64,000 bases of DNA from Pyropia haitanensis (taxonomy: Eukaryota; Rhodophyta; Bangiophyceae; Bangiales; Bangiaceae): contig SDUX01000001.1 of assembly GCA_008729055.1 (NCBI GenBank), positions 3,387,206 through 3,451,205 on the forward strand. Direction: 5' to 3'. Each line of letters begins with the position of its first letter. The stretch's first letter is position 1. Made by a program: the position numbers and the translations under genes. Below, one piece after another: positions 54,572 to 63,731 of this stretch. The notes below the pieces were generated by a model. It saw nothing but the letters and a program-made list of their open reading frames with translations. It did no database searches and had not been told where the DNA came from.

Positions 54572-54608
54572 TAACAGAGGTAGAGCAGGAGGGACGCCGC
54601 ATAGCCAT
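54572..54608 (-). repeat. Split direct repeat B2 (3' end of retrotransposon)
   Basis: 37-bp copy of B1; its left edge is the inferred 3' boundary of the element. The flank outside reads TTTGCTTCT. Confidence 0.88.
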
Positions 54609-54617
54609 TGACAGTGT

Positions 54618-54623
54618 TTTATT
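54618..54623 (-). terminator. AATAAA poly(A) signal of the retrotransposon
   Basis: AGAATAAAAC on the minus strand in the unique segment between A2 and B2, ten bases before B2. The segment is much less G+C-rich than the rest of the element. A transcript from A1 would pass A2 and be cleaved near or in B2, giving the terminal redundancy this class needs. Confidence 0.6.
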
Positions 54624-54760
54624 CTTTGGGTTGCGGCAAACAAAAGAAAAGAAACAACAAAGGATACAAACGCGTGTCCGTGGAGAAAACACGAACGCTC
54701 CAACAGCCCACCTGAAGACGACAGATGTGCGGAGCATAGTCGCGCAGGGAGGTGGGCGGG

Positions 54761-55093
54761 AGGCGCGAAGACGACGGACGTGCCGGGCCGGCGAGAGGGG
54801 GAGAGCGGCGAGAAGCGGCGGAGTTATATACCGGCGGCGGGCGCCCGGCCAGGGCGCCACAGACCGACCGCGTGCCCGCTCCAGGCGAGTGCACCAAGCG
54901 TGGTGCGCCGCAGCCCGCGTCCGCTCTCGGGCGTGCTGCACGCCCTCGGCTGCCCGCCTCGGCCCTTGCCGCAGCAAGGGTGTCAGTCGCTGCTACCGTC
55001 CGCCCGTGGGTGCAATTTGCACTCTCGGCCGCCCGCCGCCGACCTGGATGCTCGAATTGGAGTTACGCGGAGACAAAGGCAAGTAACAATGCA
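54761..55093 (-). repeat. Split direct repeat A2
   Basis: Second copy of the 333-bp A repeat, directly abutting B1 at 55093/55094. Its duplicated TATA box would fire towards the 3' end of the element. Confidence 0.92.
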
Positions 55094-55130
55094 TAACAGA
55101 GGTAGAGCAGGAGGGACGCCGCATAGCCAT
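55094..55130 (-). repeat. Split direct repeat B1
   Basis: 37 bp starting TAACAGAGGTAGAGC on the plus strand, identical to 54572-54608; lies 16 bp beyond the recombinase stop codon. Confidence 0.88.
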
Positions 55131-55146
55131 CAGAGGGAGTAGGCCG

Positions 55147-56290
55147 TCAAGCGGGCAAAGGAAGTGCGCGCGGAAGAAGACGGCCAAAAAAGAAGTGGGC
55201 CTCGAGGGAAGGAACCGCCAGGGCGTCATTGTAGCTCTTGTTCAATGTCTCAATGGTCATACCGGCCCACTGGGCCACAGCGTCAAGCTCTTTGCCGACA
55301 GTGCGGAGAGCAGTGCAGCCGCCGCTCCGACAGGAGTGGCTGGCGTAGACAGAGCCGACGGGCGCCACGACGCCGAGCATCTGCAAGCCGGCGCGCAGCC
55401 AGCCGGACATGACGGCGCCGGCGTCGCGGGCGGGGGCAGGGAACAACCGGTCACAGGGACGACGGTGGACAGCGTGGTCTGCAAGGGCACGGCGCAGCAG
55501 GAGGACCGGCAGGTCGGGCACCGACGCAAAGGAGGATGGGGGATAATAGTGCGCAATGCGCTCCCCACCGGGACGCTTGGCGTCCGTCTTGGACCGGGTA
55601 ATCTGGAACGAAAGTCCGCCGTCAGGAGAGAGGCTGACATCGGCAGCCCGGAGGTTGAGCACGTCTTGGGCCCGTCGGCACATAAAGAAGTGCGACACGA
55701 CAGCAGTGAGACGAAGGCGGACAAGGCGGTCACCGGAGGCGTAAGCCAGCTGGGCGAGACGCCAGGCGACGGCAGCGGGCAAGGCGACGCGCTTGGGCTT
55801 GGTACCGTGCTTGTCGAGCCACGCGTTGGTGAAGCCATCCAACGCCTCGGCAACGAGGTCAGACGCGCACGGGTTGGGGAAGCCGGCGGCGAGGTGCCGT
55901 TTGCGAATGGGCGACAGGTACGTGCGGGCGCTGGTCGGCTGCACCGTGCCTTGGAGCCATAGATACGCCACGTAGCGGCCGACCGTGGAGGCCGACGCGG
56001 GCAAGGCGCGGTAACGGCCACGGGCGCAGAAGGCGCAGAAACGCGCCCAACCGGCGCCGTAGTTGGCTGCGGTCGCGTCTCTTAGAGAGAGGTTGCGCAG
56101 GTTGGCGAGGGCAGCGGCCGCAAGGCCATCTTGGCCAGCGGCGTCGACGAGGACGGCGCGCTGATCGGCGCGCCACTCGTCGGCAGCGATTTGCCGCCGC
56201 TCCGGAAGCGGAAGACGGCCGCCCGCCAATGCGGGCGGGGAACGACGTGCTGGTTGCGGCCAGGTTCGAACAGCCCCGCGGACCGCGGCA
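55147..56290 (-). CDS. Retrotransposon tyrosine recombinase region
   Basis: Returns to the RT frame. N-terminal core-binding part: ANLRNLSLRDATAANYGAGW and TSARTYLSPIRKRHLAAGFP. Catalytic residues: Arg in CRRAQDVLNLRAADV, Lys in ITRSKTDAKRPG, HSCR (55327-55338) and the nucleophile Tyr (codon 55231-55233) in ETLNKSYND. These are the R-K-H-R-Y set of phage-integrase-type recombinases. It ends at 55147, 16 bp before B1. No ATG precedes the domain in frame, so it is made either as a fusion by frameshift from the upstream region or from a spliced or re-initiated message. Integrates the circular DNA copy. Confidence 0.9.
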
Positions 56291-57204
56291 AGAGGAACAG
56301 CTCGTTGGCACGGGAGGCCGCGGTTGGCCACCACTCCTGGTCTTGCCAGACGGGCAGGATCAGGGTAACGGTCGCGGCGTCCGCCGCGATCTTGTTGAGG
56401 ACGAGCGGAATCTTGGCGAAGGGGGGGTTGGCGTACAGGTTCCCCTCTGACCAGTCCTGGCGGAATGCGTCGATGCCGTCGCAGCCCGGGGAGGCGGGGT
56501 AGGAATAAAAGCGGGGACAGTGTGTGTCCAGGCTGGTGGCAAACAGGTCCACCTCGTGTGGGCCGTACAGGCCCTCGAGGCGGGCGAAGACGGAGGGAGA
56601 CAAGCGCCAATCGGTTCGGTCGCGGTCGCGGCTCAGCCGGTCCGCCCAGATGTTGGCGAGGGACGCCAACCAGCTGGCGCGGAGGGTGAGCCCAAGGGAG
56701 CGACACAACGCGTACAGCCGCCGCAGCGCGGCGTTGAGGGCGGGTGAGCGGGAAGCGAAGGTGTTGATGCAGCTCATGGCCACTCGGCTGTCGATGGCCA
56801 GGTCGATGAGCCCGTCGTGGATGTCGTAATGACGGTGCAGTGCCAGGAGGGAGTGGGTCACTGCTTCGATCTCTTTGACGTTGATGTGGGACGGGCGGTG
56901 CACAGCGGCGAAGAAGCCGGAGGCGGGCACCGTGTTGTTCCAATGGCCGCCCCAGCCGTACGGAGAGGCGTCGGTCGTGAGAAGACCGAGGCGGGAGGGC
57001 CAGAGGGCACGGCCCACGTGGGAGGAGGAAGCGAGGTTCCGCCACCAAGTCAAATCCCTCATGGCGCCGTGCGACAACTTGACGGTTCGGGCGTGCAGGT
57101 GACCGCGTTGGGCAGCGTACAGGCGCTGTAGAAAAAGACGGCCGGCCGGCACGGCCAAGCTGCAAGAAACCGCCTTGCCGGTGAAGCGCTGGAGGTCCTT
57201 CAGC
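56082..57204 (-). CDS. Retrotransposon RNase H and adenine-methyltransferase-like region
   Basis: Lies in a different frame from RT. SLKDLQRFTGKAVSCSLAVP opens the connection; RNase H motifs are LLTTDASPYGWGGHW (Asp), VKEIEAVTHSLLAL (Glu), DLAIDSRVAMSCIN (Asp) and SLANIWADRLSRD (Asp). It is followed by ARLEGLYGPHEVDLFATSLD and GNLYANPPFAKIPLVLNKIA: NPPF (56418-56429) is motif IV of N6-adenine methyltransferases, and LILPVWQDQEWWPTA follows, as in the methyltransferase-like domain of DIRS and PAT elements. Ends at a stop at 56082, after running past the start of the recombinase region in another frame. RNase H removes template RNA; the role of the methyltransferase domain in this class is unknown. 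Confidence 0.88.
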
Positions 57205-58518
57205 GAGACGCGCCGTGAGGAGGCGCAAGCGGTTTGAGGACAGCACGCGGGCAGCAGCCGTCAGGCTGGCGAGCCTCGAGGGAGGCAAGAGGATCAGCTG
57301 CCGCTTGGTGTCGAGGACGTAGCCTAACAAGGGCAGCGCCGTCGTGCCCTCGACGGCACCCTTGGTGGGGTGCACGGACAGCCCGAGCCGCGAAAAAAGC
57401 GTCAGAATCCACCGCCGTATGGCGGTTGCTTGGTGTTTTGGCGCCGGCCCGGACCCGGGAGGGCGAACGCCAAAGTCGTCCATGTAGGCCAGAACGATGA
57501 GCCCGGCGCGGCGGAGTGCACCCACGACTGGGCGGAGCACCTTGGTGAAGACGAACGGCGACAGTTTCATGCCGAAAGGCAGCACCAGCGGGAAGAAGAA
57601 GCGTTCGCCGACGCGGAAACAGAGACGGCGCTGGTCCGCCGGAGACAAGGGGATGTGCATGAAGGCGTCCGAGATGTCCCAGCTGATAAGATGGTCGCCG
57701 GGCAGCAACTGGGAGGCAAAACGGGGCAGGTTGTCGTACGTGAACGGGCGATCCTCCATGTAGGCATTCTTGGCTGAGAGGTCGACGACGAGCCGGTCCT
57801 TGGGGTGGTGGATTACGAAGGTGGGGCTCACGTCCTTGGCTTGGGCTGCGGCTGCGGGGCTCAACTCGCGGACGAAGCCCTGGGAAACCCAGGCGTCCGC
57901 TGTCGCGTGGCCGAACGCCAGGTCGCTCGGCGGCTGAGGGTAGGCGCGCCGCCGGTGTTGGGGCGGTGGGGCTCGCCAAGGGATGTTGTAGCCGTACTGG
58001 AGGACGCGCAGCACCCACGGGGGAGCGCCGATGTCCACCCAGTGCTGCAGCGCCGCGCGGACTCGCGACGCGTGCGCGGTGTGCGGGGTCTGAGCGGCTT
58101 CCGCCGCCAACCGCCGCTGAGTCGCCAGCCGGGCCGCCTTGGGCGGTCGCCGACGGCGATTGCGTGCCTGGTTCGTCGCCGCCCCACCCGGCACGCGAGG
58201 TGGGGGGCCCGACCGCCGCCGCTGCGTGGGCGGGGGCGCGGCCGGTCGCCCGTTTGGTCGGTTACGCGGCGGACGGGGGCGCCGCGGAGCCACCTGCACC
58301 GCCGGCGGCTCCGCCGCCGCCGCCGCCGGTTCCTTGGTTGCGGCGGCCACCGCCGCTGCCGCCGCCGCCACCGCCACCGGTCCCCGCGTCGCGGGCGTTG
58401 CCGCCTCGGCCGCCACCCGTGCCGTTAGCGCCGCCGCCGCCGCCTCGGCCGCCGCCATTGCTGCCGCCGCCCGGGTTACCGGGGGGCTGCCGGGCGTCGG
58501 TCGCGGCCGCTGCGGCAT
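57205..58518 (-). CDS. Retrotransposon reverse transcriptase region
   Basis: Opens at ATG 58518 inside the gag end. An Ala/Arg-rich leader is followed by the reverse transcriptase: VSPTFVIHHPKDRLVVDLSA, SWDISDAFMHIPLSPADQRR (first catalytic Asp), LPFGMKLSPFVFTKVLRPVV, and the active site AYMDDFGV (YMDD at 57475-57486, about residue 345), then LSVHPTKGAVEGTTALPLLGY. The pattern with LPFGMKLSPFVFTK is that of DIRS-order enzymes. After RLRLLTAR near 57,210 homology leaves this frame and continues in another, with no homopolymer at the change. Copies RNA into DNA in the element's replication. Confidence 0.9.
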
Positions 58519-59728
58519 TGCGCTGCGCTTGACGAAGACGGCGGCGGGCTGCGGCTGACAGCGCTGTGGCGTTGGGGTTGGCTGGGCCGGGGGGGCGGCG
58601 GGGTCGAAGACGGGCCTGCACCCGGTCCGCTTGTTCGCGGGATATCACAAACGCGCGGTGGGAGAGCACGGCCGACTGGAAAAACGACGTGGTAGGGCAG
58701 TAGATGCCGTCCGCGTCGTCTGGGGCGAGGAGGAGGTCTTGGAGGTTGGCGGCCAGCGTAGGGTTAGACGACTGTTCGGCTAACACGCGGTAGCGCGTGA
58801 CGAGGATGAGAAACAACTGGTGCAAGGATGCACGAGTGTAGATCACTTCGTTGAGCAGCTCCCGGGCGGACAGCGCGCCGTTAAGGCGGTCCAACTCGGC
58901 CTCAAGCAGGCGGTTGTGGACCGTCTGGACCCAGGCGCAGGCGTTGTAGATCGTGCGCGCGTCCGCGATGACAGGCGCAGGGGAAGACGAGAACGACTCG
59001 GACCAGCGGGAGTCGTTGTGCACGCGGAAGGGGCGCGGAAAACGGTCACCGCGGTCCGTAGGACGGGTGGGCGGGAGAACGAAGCCCCAGATGGGGTCGC
59101 GGTGGTTGAGCGCGCGACGCTCGCCCGCGCGAGAAAAGTAATCGGGGGCGGGGGGGCGGGAGCGGCGGTCGTACAAGTCGGCCGCCGGCTCGAGCTCACG
59201 GTAGGCCTGCGAGGAATAGTCCTCGTAGGAGGCGTCGTCCGTCGGGATGTAGTCCGACTCGTCGTCGGTCTCGTCGTCCTCGTCGTCCTCGTCGTCAAGC
59301 AAGACGGCGGGACGGGCGTTGCGAGAGGGGTTTCGTCGGGGGGGGCGTTCACCGCCGTCTCCGCCACCCGGTGGCAGACGAGGGGGTAGGGGGGGGGGAG
59401 GCGGAGCACCACCGCCGGCAGTACCGCCCGCGTTGTTGCCGCCGCTCGCACCGGCACCGCCGCCGCTGCCGCCAGGAGGCGGGGTAACAGGGCGGATCTC
59501 CTCCTCGTTGTCAGATACCACCAGGACGCCAGGAAGTCCAGCTGCAACCTTGAGCGACCCCGAAACCAGGGCGAAGGCGACCAGGGGACCGACCAGCGAC
59601 CAAGAAACACAGCTCCACAGAGCGCAAAGTTCACCGATGCCCGAAAGGGCCGGCACGGGGCGGGAGGAAAGCCAACCGCACCGCGGCCCCCCCGCGAGGG
59701 AGGGCTGCGTTGGCGCGAGCGCCAGCAT
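58262..59728 (-). CDS. Retrotransposon gag-like protein
   Basis: 488 residues from ATG 59728 (MLALAPTQPSLAGG), the first in frame outside A1. It has a hydrophobic stretch near the N-terminus, VLVVSDNEEEIRPV, a very acidic block (DDEDDEDDETDDES), the middle part with ALNHRDPIWGFVLPP and NPTLAANLQDLLLAPDDADG, and a Gly/Arg-rich C-terminus that could bind RNA. No CCHC knuckle is visible, usual for DIRS-order elements. Overlaps the start of the polymerase frame by 257 nt in a different frame, so pol is probably made from its own ATG or by re-initiation. Role as gag is by position and composition. Confidence 0.7.
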   Translation of the reverse strand: MLALAPTQPSLAGGPRCGWLSSRPVPALSGIGELCALWSCVSWSLVGPLVAFALVSGSLKVAAGLPGVLVVSDNEEEIRPVTPPPGGSGGGAGASGGNNAGGTAGGGAPPPPPLPPRLPPGGGDGGERPPRRNPSRNARPAVLLDDEDDEDDETDDESDYIPTDDASYEDYSSQAYRELEPAADLYDRRSRPPAPDYFSRAGERRALNHRDPIWGFVLPPTRPTDRGDRFPRPFRVHNDSRWSESFSSSPAPVIADARTIYNACAWVQTVHNRLLEAELDRLNGALSARELLNEVIYTRASLHQLFLILVTRYRVLAEQSSNPTLAANLQDLLLAPDDADGIYCPTTSFFQSAVLSHRAFVISREQADRVQARLRPRRPPGPANPNATALSAAARRRLRQAQRNAAAAATDARQPPGNPGGGSNGGGRGGGGGANGTGGGRGGNARDAGTGGGGGGGSGGGRRNQGTGGGGGGAAGGAGGSAAPPSAA

Positions 59729-59796
59729 AGGGCCGCAACCCAATATCACCGCCAGTCCAGACCGAGAGGCCCAGACGTCGTCTGCGTGCCTGGAAC

Positions 59797-60129
59797 AGGC
59801 GCGAAGACGACGGACGTGCCGGGCCGGCGAGAGGGGGAGAGCGGCGAGAAGCGGCGGAGTTATATACCGGCGGCGGGCGCCCGGCCAGGGCGCCACAGAC
59901 CGACCGCGTGCCCGCTCCAGGCGAGTGCACCAAGCGTGGTGCGCCGCAGCCCGCGTCCGCTCTCGGGCGTGCTGCACGCCCTCGGCTGCCCGCCTCGGCC
60001 CTTGCCGCAGCAAGGGTGTCAGTCGCTGCTACCGTCCGCCCGTGGGTGCAATTTGCACTCTCGGCCGCCCGCCGCCGACCTGGATGCTCGAATTGGAGTT
60101 ACGCGGAGACAAAGGCAAGTAACAATGCA
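59797..60129 (-). repeat. Split direct repeat A1 (5' end of retrotransposon)
   Basis: 333 bp, identical by eye to 54761-55093. Contains the TATA-like promoter. Its outer edge is the element's 5' boundary: the match ends after AACAATGCA, and outside lies CAACCCCACAG. Confidence 0.92.
59859..59866 (-). promoter_or_regulatory. TATA box of the retrotransposon (in A1)
   Basis: GGTATATAAC on the minus strand, about 131 bp before the gag ATG at 59728, in an otherwise G+C-rich repeat. An identical copy lies in A2 at 54823-54830. Confidence 0.6.
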
Positions 60130-60150
60130 CAACCCCACAGCCGGGGTGTG

Positions 60151-60442
60151 TTATCGATTGGCCAGCCCCTCCTCGAGATCTCCGGCGTACCCGTCGTTGA
60201 TGTCCCCGTCATAGTCATGGTCCGTGTCGCCGCCGCTGGCGCCCCCCCCCTCCCCGCCCCCGCCGTCACCCTTTCCCCCCCTCCCGTCGTCCATGTCCAA
60301 GCCCGACAGCGGGTGGAGGGAGCCCACCAGCTGCCGCGCCGCCACCGCCATATTCGCCACCTCCCCGTAGCAGTCGCCGAGGGCGCCCATGTACGCCAGG
60401 TAGCCGACGGAAAAGGGAAACGTGTCGGCGTCTGCCGCCACC

Positions 60443-60495
<53 letters not shown>

Positions 60496-61981
60496 GCCGA
60501 CGCCGTCGGCCGACGCCGACGACGGCGTGCCGCCGGCCGACGACGCCGGCGACGCGGCAATCCCGTCGGCCGCGTCGTCCGCCGGGGGGCGCGGGGCACC
60601 CCCCCCCCCCCCCCCCCCGCCCCCGTCGCGAGGCCGCCCGCCGGCGTCGGCGCGCCCAGCCGCGGCGGCGGCGGCGCGCCCACCTCCTCCGCGTGCATCC
60701 GCTGCACGTGGTAGACGATGGAGCAGAGGAGCTTGCGGCGGATGCGGAGCGCGTCGGGGAGGCGCGGCGGGAGCGCCAGCCCCGCCCGCACCGCCGCGGC
60801 AATCGCAAACAGCTGCACCGACAGGGCGACGCGTAAGGAGGCCACGTTTTGGCGCACCTCCGCGTGCCGCACCCGCTCGATGCCGCTCTGAAGGATGAGC
60901 GACGCAAAGGTCAGGTGGTTGAGGACGGCCTCCAGGTTGGTCAGCAACGTCGCCATGATGTCTGCCGGGTAGGTCGCCTCGAGGCGCGGCTCCGCGACGG
61001 CAAAGCCCAGCTGCACGCGCAGCGTGCGGACCGCGTCGGCGAGCGCCCGCTCCTCTGCCAGGATCGCCGCGGTCGTCGCGGCGCGCGAGGCGTCGCCGCC
61101 CTCGACGGTGCGCGACGACGTGAGCAGCAAGTAGCACGAGTGCGTGCGCAGGAGCGTGTCGGCCAGGAGGACCTTGATGCCGTCGCGTGCCAGGTTGGGG
61201 TACACCAGCACCTGCGAGATAAAGATGATGCCCAGCGCCAGGCCCGTGCCCGACAGCCGCTCCAACGTAAAGGCGTGGACGGTGGCCATGTCCAGTGGCC
61301 CGGTCAGGTTGCGGAGGTACAGGTAGCCTGGGAAGACAATGGCCTGGTACACCACCTGGAGCATGATGCCGCAGTAGAAGAAGCGCGACTTCTTTGCCAA
61401 GATGTAAAAGCTGCCCGTCGTAAACACCGCCGTCGACACGATCATGACGGGGAGCGCCAGGAGCTCCCGCGCACCGTCCACGCCGTCCGTCACGGCCACC
61501 GCCACCGACAGTCGCAGCGTCACCCACCCCCAGACGGTCGCAAAGAGCGCACACAGGGAGAGAAAAAACATGCGCTGCAGCCCGCCCCCTACCGTCGGGT
61601 CACAGTGCACAATGACGGCGAGCAGGGTGGCGTTGCCGCCCCAGCGCGTCGTCCACTCGCTCGTGCCGCTCGCCAGGAAGAGCGCGTGGATGGCCAGCAC
61701 CGTCACCGCCAGCTTGAGCGCGTACCGGCCGGCGCCCTCAAAGACGCCCGCGCGGAGCAGGACATGCGTCAGGTGGCGGGCCACCGCCAGCCGCTCCCGC
61801 CACGCGCGGCTCCACCGGGCGGAAAACGGGGCGTCGCCCGTGGGGCGGCGGGCGGACTTGCCCTCCTTCCGGCGGCCCCCCACGGCGCCGCGGTCGTCCC
61901 CGTGGCCACCCACCCTGCCGCCACGGCGGCGCCCATCACCACCACCGCCACCACCACCACCACCGCCACCACCACCGCCGC

Positions 61982-62030
<49 letters not shown>

Positions 62031-63020
62031 GGCGCCACCGCCGGCGGCCTTGCGCCGCGCGTCGGCGGGCGACAGCATCCCGTGGAGCGTCCCGCCGCTG
62101 CGCTGCGGCGGCAGCCGCTTCACCGCCCGCACGCGGCGGCGGAGCCGCGCGGCGGTGGCCATCGGGTGGAGCACCGCGGCGGGGAGGAAGGCGTTGCGGA
62201 TGGCGAGCAGCCGGGCGCGCACGCCCGCCGCGTCGGCCTGGCACCGCTGGGCGGCGTCGAGGAGGTCTGCCAGCTCCCCACAGCTGCCGACGAGGCCCTG
62301 GGTGGCGTAGCGGAGGCCCGCGCCGCGCGTGATCTTTTCCCACCGGAGGAGGCTGCGCTCCTCGGCGACCGCCGACGCGTCCGTGTCCGCCGCGTCGTCG
62401 GCGTCGTCGTCTGGCGGGGCGTCGGCAGAGCTCCCGTCGTTCCCGCCGCCGCCGCCGCGACCCGCCCTCCCGCCGCCGCACGGCAAGAACTGGGGCTCCT
62501 TCCACAGCGCCGTCAGGCCCCGCTGGTGGGCCGACTGGTAGTCTTCGAGCATGGACCGCAGGCCGTCCATGTCGTCCCGCAGCCGCTGCACGCACGGCTG
62601 CTGTTGCGCAGGCGCCCCATAATAGTCCGCCGCGTGGTCCAGGTAGGTGGCCAGGCCGTCAAACAGCGCCCGCGCGGGGGCCTCGACGTTCGCGAGGAAG
62701 CGCACGCGCGAGCGCCGCAGAAAGTCATCGTCGGCGGTGCCGCGGCGGAGGAAGGGCAGCGTCACGATCGCCGCGACGAGCGTGCGCTGGATGCGGTGGC
62801 ACACCGCCAGCGACTCGCGGAGGGTGGTCAAGCTCAGCTCCGCGCGCTCGAGGAGCACCCCTTCCACGGCGGGCGCGAGCGCGCCGAGCGCCGCGTCCAT
62901 CGCGTCCATCGCGGCGTGGCGTTTGGTCACCAGCGCCTCTTTCGCCGCGTCCACGCCACGCGCCCCTCGCGATGGCGCATCGCCGTCGCCGTCGCCGTCC
63001 CAACCCCCGTCGTCGCCGCC

Positions 63021-63052
<32 letters not shown>

Positions 63053-63731
63053 TGCGGGCCGGCCCCGCCGGCGGCAGGTAGAGGTACTCGTCACCAAACG
63101 CGCGGGTGACGTCCGCGGCGGCGGTGAGAAACGCGACGAGCTTGGCGCCCGCCTCGGCGGTGGCAAACTCGGGAAACAGCAGCACGCTGCCCGCGAGGGA
63201 CAGCCCCAGCCCCGCCCCGACGGCGGTGGCCGCCTCGGCAAACAGCTCCGCCACAAACGCGCCCGCGACGCCCATCTCCCAAAGCGACCCGGCGGGGATG
63301 ATGAGGGAGAGGAGGGCGGGCATGACCAGCGACGGTTCCGTCGCGCGCACGTACGACGGCCCGTACAGGTAGACGCTGTACGTGACGGCCAGCGCGACGC
63401 GGGTGGTGGCGAGCTGGCCGAGCACCACCAGCGCGGCGAGGCCGACGGCGGCGCCGATGAGCGCGAGGGTGAGGCCCTGCAGGGCGGCGCCGACGGCCAC
63501 GCCCGGCGGGTTGAGCACCACCGTCAGCGGCACAAACAGCATGTACGAGCGCACCGCCGCGGTCAGCGGCGGCACGTACACAAACGCCGTCGCGGCCGAG
63601 TAGACGGCGGCGCCTTTGAGGGCGCGGTGGAACCGGCGGGAGCGGAGGAGCGCGGCCAGCCGGGCGGCCCACGGGCGGGTGCCGCCGGTGACCGCCCGGG
63701 GGGACACTGCCGACGGGACACCCCGCGCCAT
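60151..63731 (-). CDS. FUSC-type (fusaric-acid-resistance/BRE4-like) two-module membrane protein
   Basis: About 1,194 residues from ATG 63731 (MARGVPSAVSPRAVTGGTRP). First membrane module of about six helices: GAAVYSAATAFVYVPPLTAA, YMLFVPLTVVLNPPGVAVGA, LALIGAAVGLAALVVLGQLA, GLGLSLAGSVLLFPEFATAE. A long soluble part follows with (DG)n repeats and helical stretches. The second module has LAVTVLAIHALFLASGTSEW, LLAVIVHCDPTVGGGLQRMF, FFLSLCALFATVWGWVTLRL and LALGIIFISQVLVYPNLARD, then a helical cytosolic domain. This twice-six layout is that of FUSC_2/ALMT-like proteins. The frame breaks at the C20 tract 60599-60618; the correct tail reads VGYLAYMGALGDCYGEVANM and ends DLEEGLANR at 60151 (one base short). 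Likely anion or aromatic-acid export; not certain. The retrotransposon starts 21 bp after the stop. Confidence 0.82.
60443..60491. repeat. CCG run encoding poly-Gly in the FUSC gene
   Basis: About 16 CCG units, in the C-terminal soluble domain; a second Gly-coding run is at 61935-61985. Confidence 0.9.

Larger units (their letters stand above)
54572..60129 (-). mobile_element. DIRS-order (PAT-like) tyrosine-recombinase retrotransposon with split direct repeats
   Basis: 5,558 bp, reading right to left: A1 (60129-59797), gag, RT, RNase H, methyltransferase-like domain, tyrosine recombinase, B1 (55130-55094), A2 (55093-54761), a 152-bp unique segment, B2 (54608-54572). A1 and A2 are 333 bp each and identical by eye; B1 and B2 are 37 bp and identical. 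The order A1-ORFs-B1-A2-B2 is the split-direct-repeat layout of PAT/kangaroo-type elements, which have no integrase and integrate a circular copy by recombinase. B1 abuts A2 exactly, reproducing the junction of such a circle. A promoter and a poly(A) signal are in the expected places. No target-site duplication is expected; TAAC/CAAC is shared at the ends and junction. Identical repeats indicate a recent insertion. It sits 21 bp past the stop of the FUSC gene, in the same orientation. Confidence 0.9.

Noticed and set aside
55147..58518. One continuous 1,123-residue polymerase
   Set aside because: The frame is open throughout, but the middle third has no RNase H or methyltransferase homology; those domains lie in another frame.
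59728..60013. Upstream extension of gag into the A1 repeat
   Set aside because: The open frame begins at TTG inside A1, largely upstream of the TATA box; ATG 59728 is the first eukaryotic start after the promoter.
54761..60129. LTR retrotransposon (the two 333-bp repeats as LTRs)
   Set aside because: No integrase or protease; a tyrosine recombinase is present, the left repeat is followed by further element sequence (B2), and there is no TG...CA end or target duplication.
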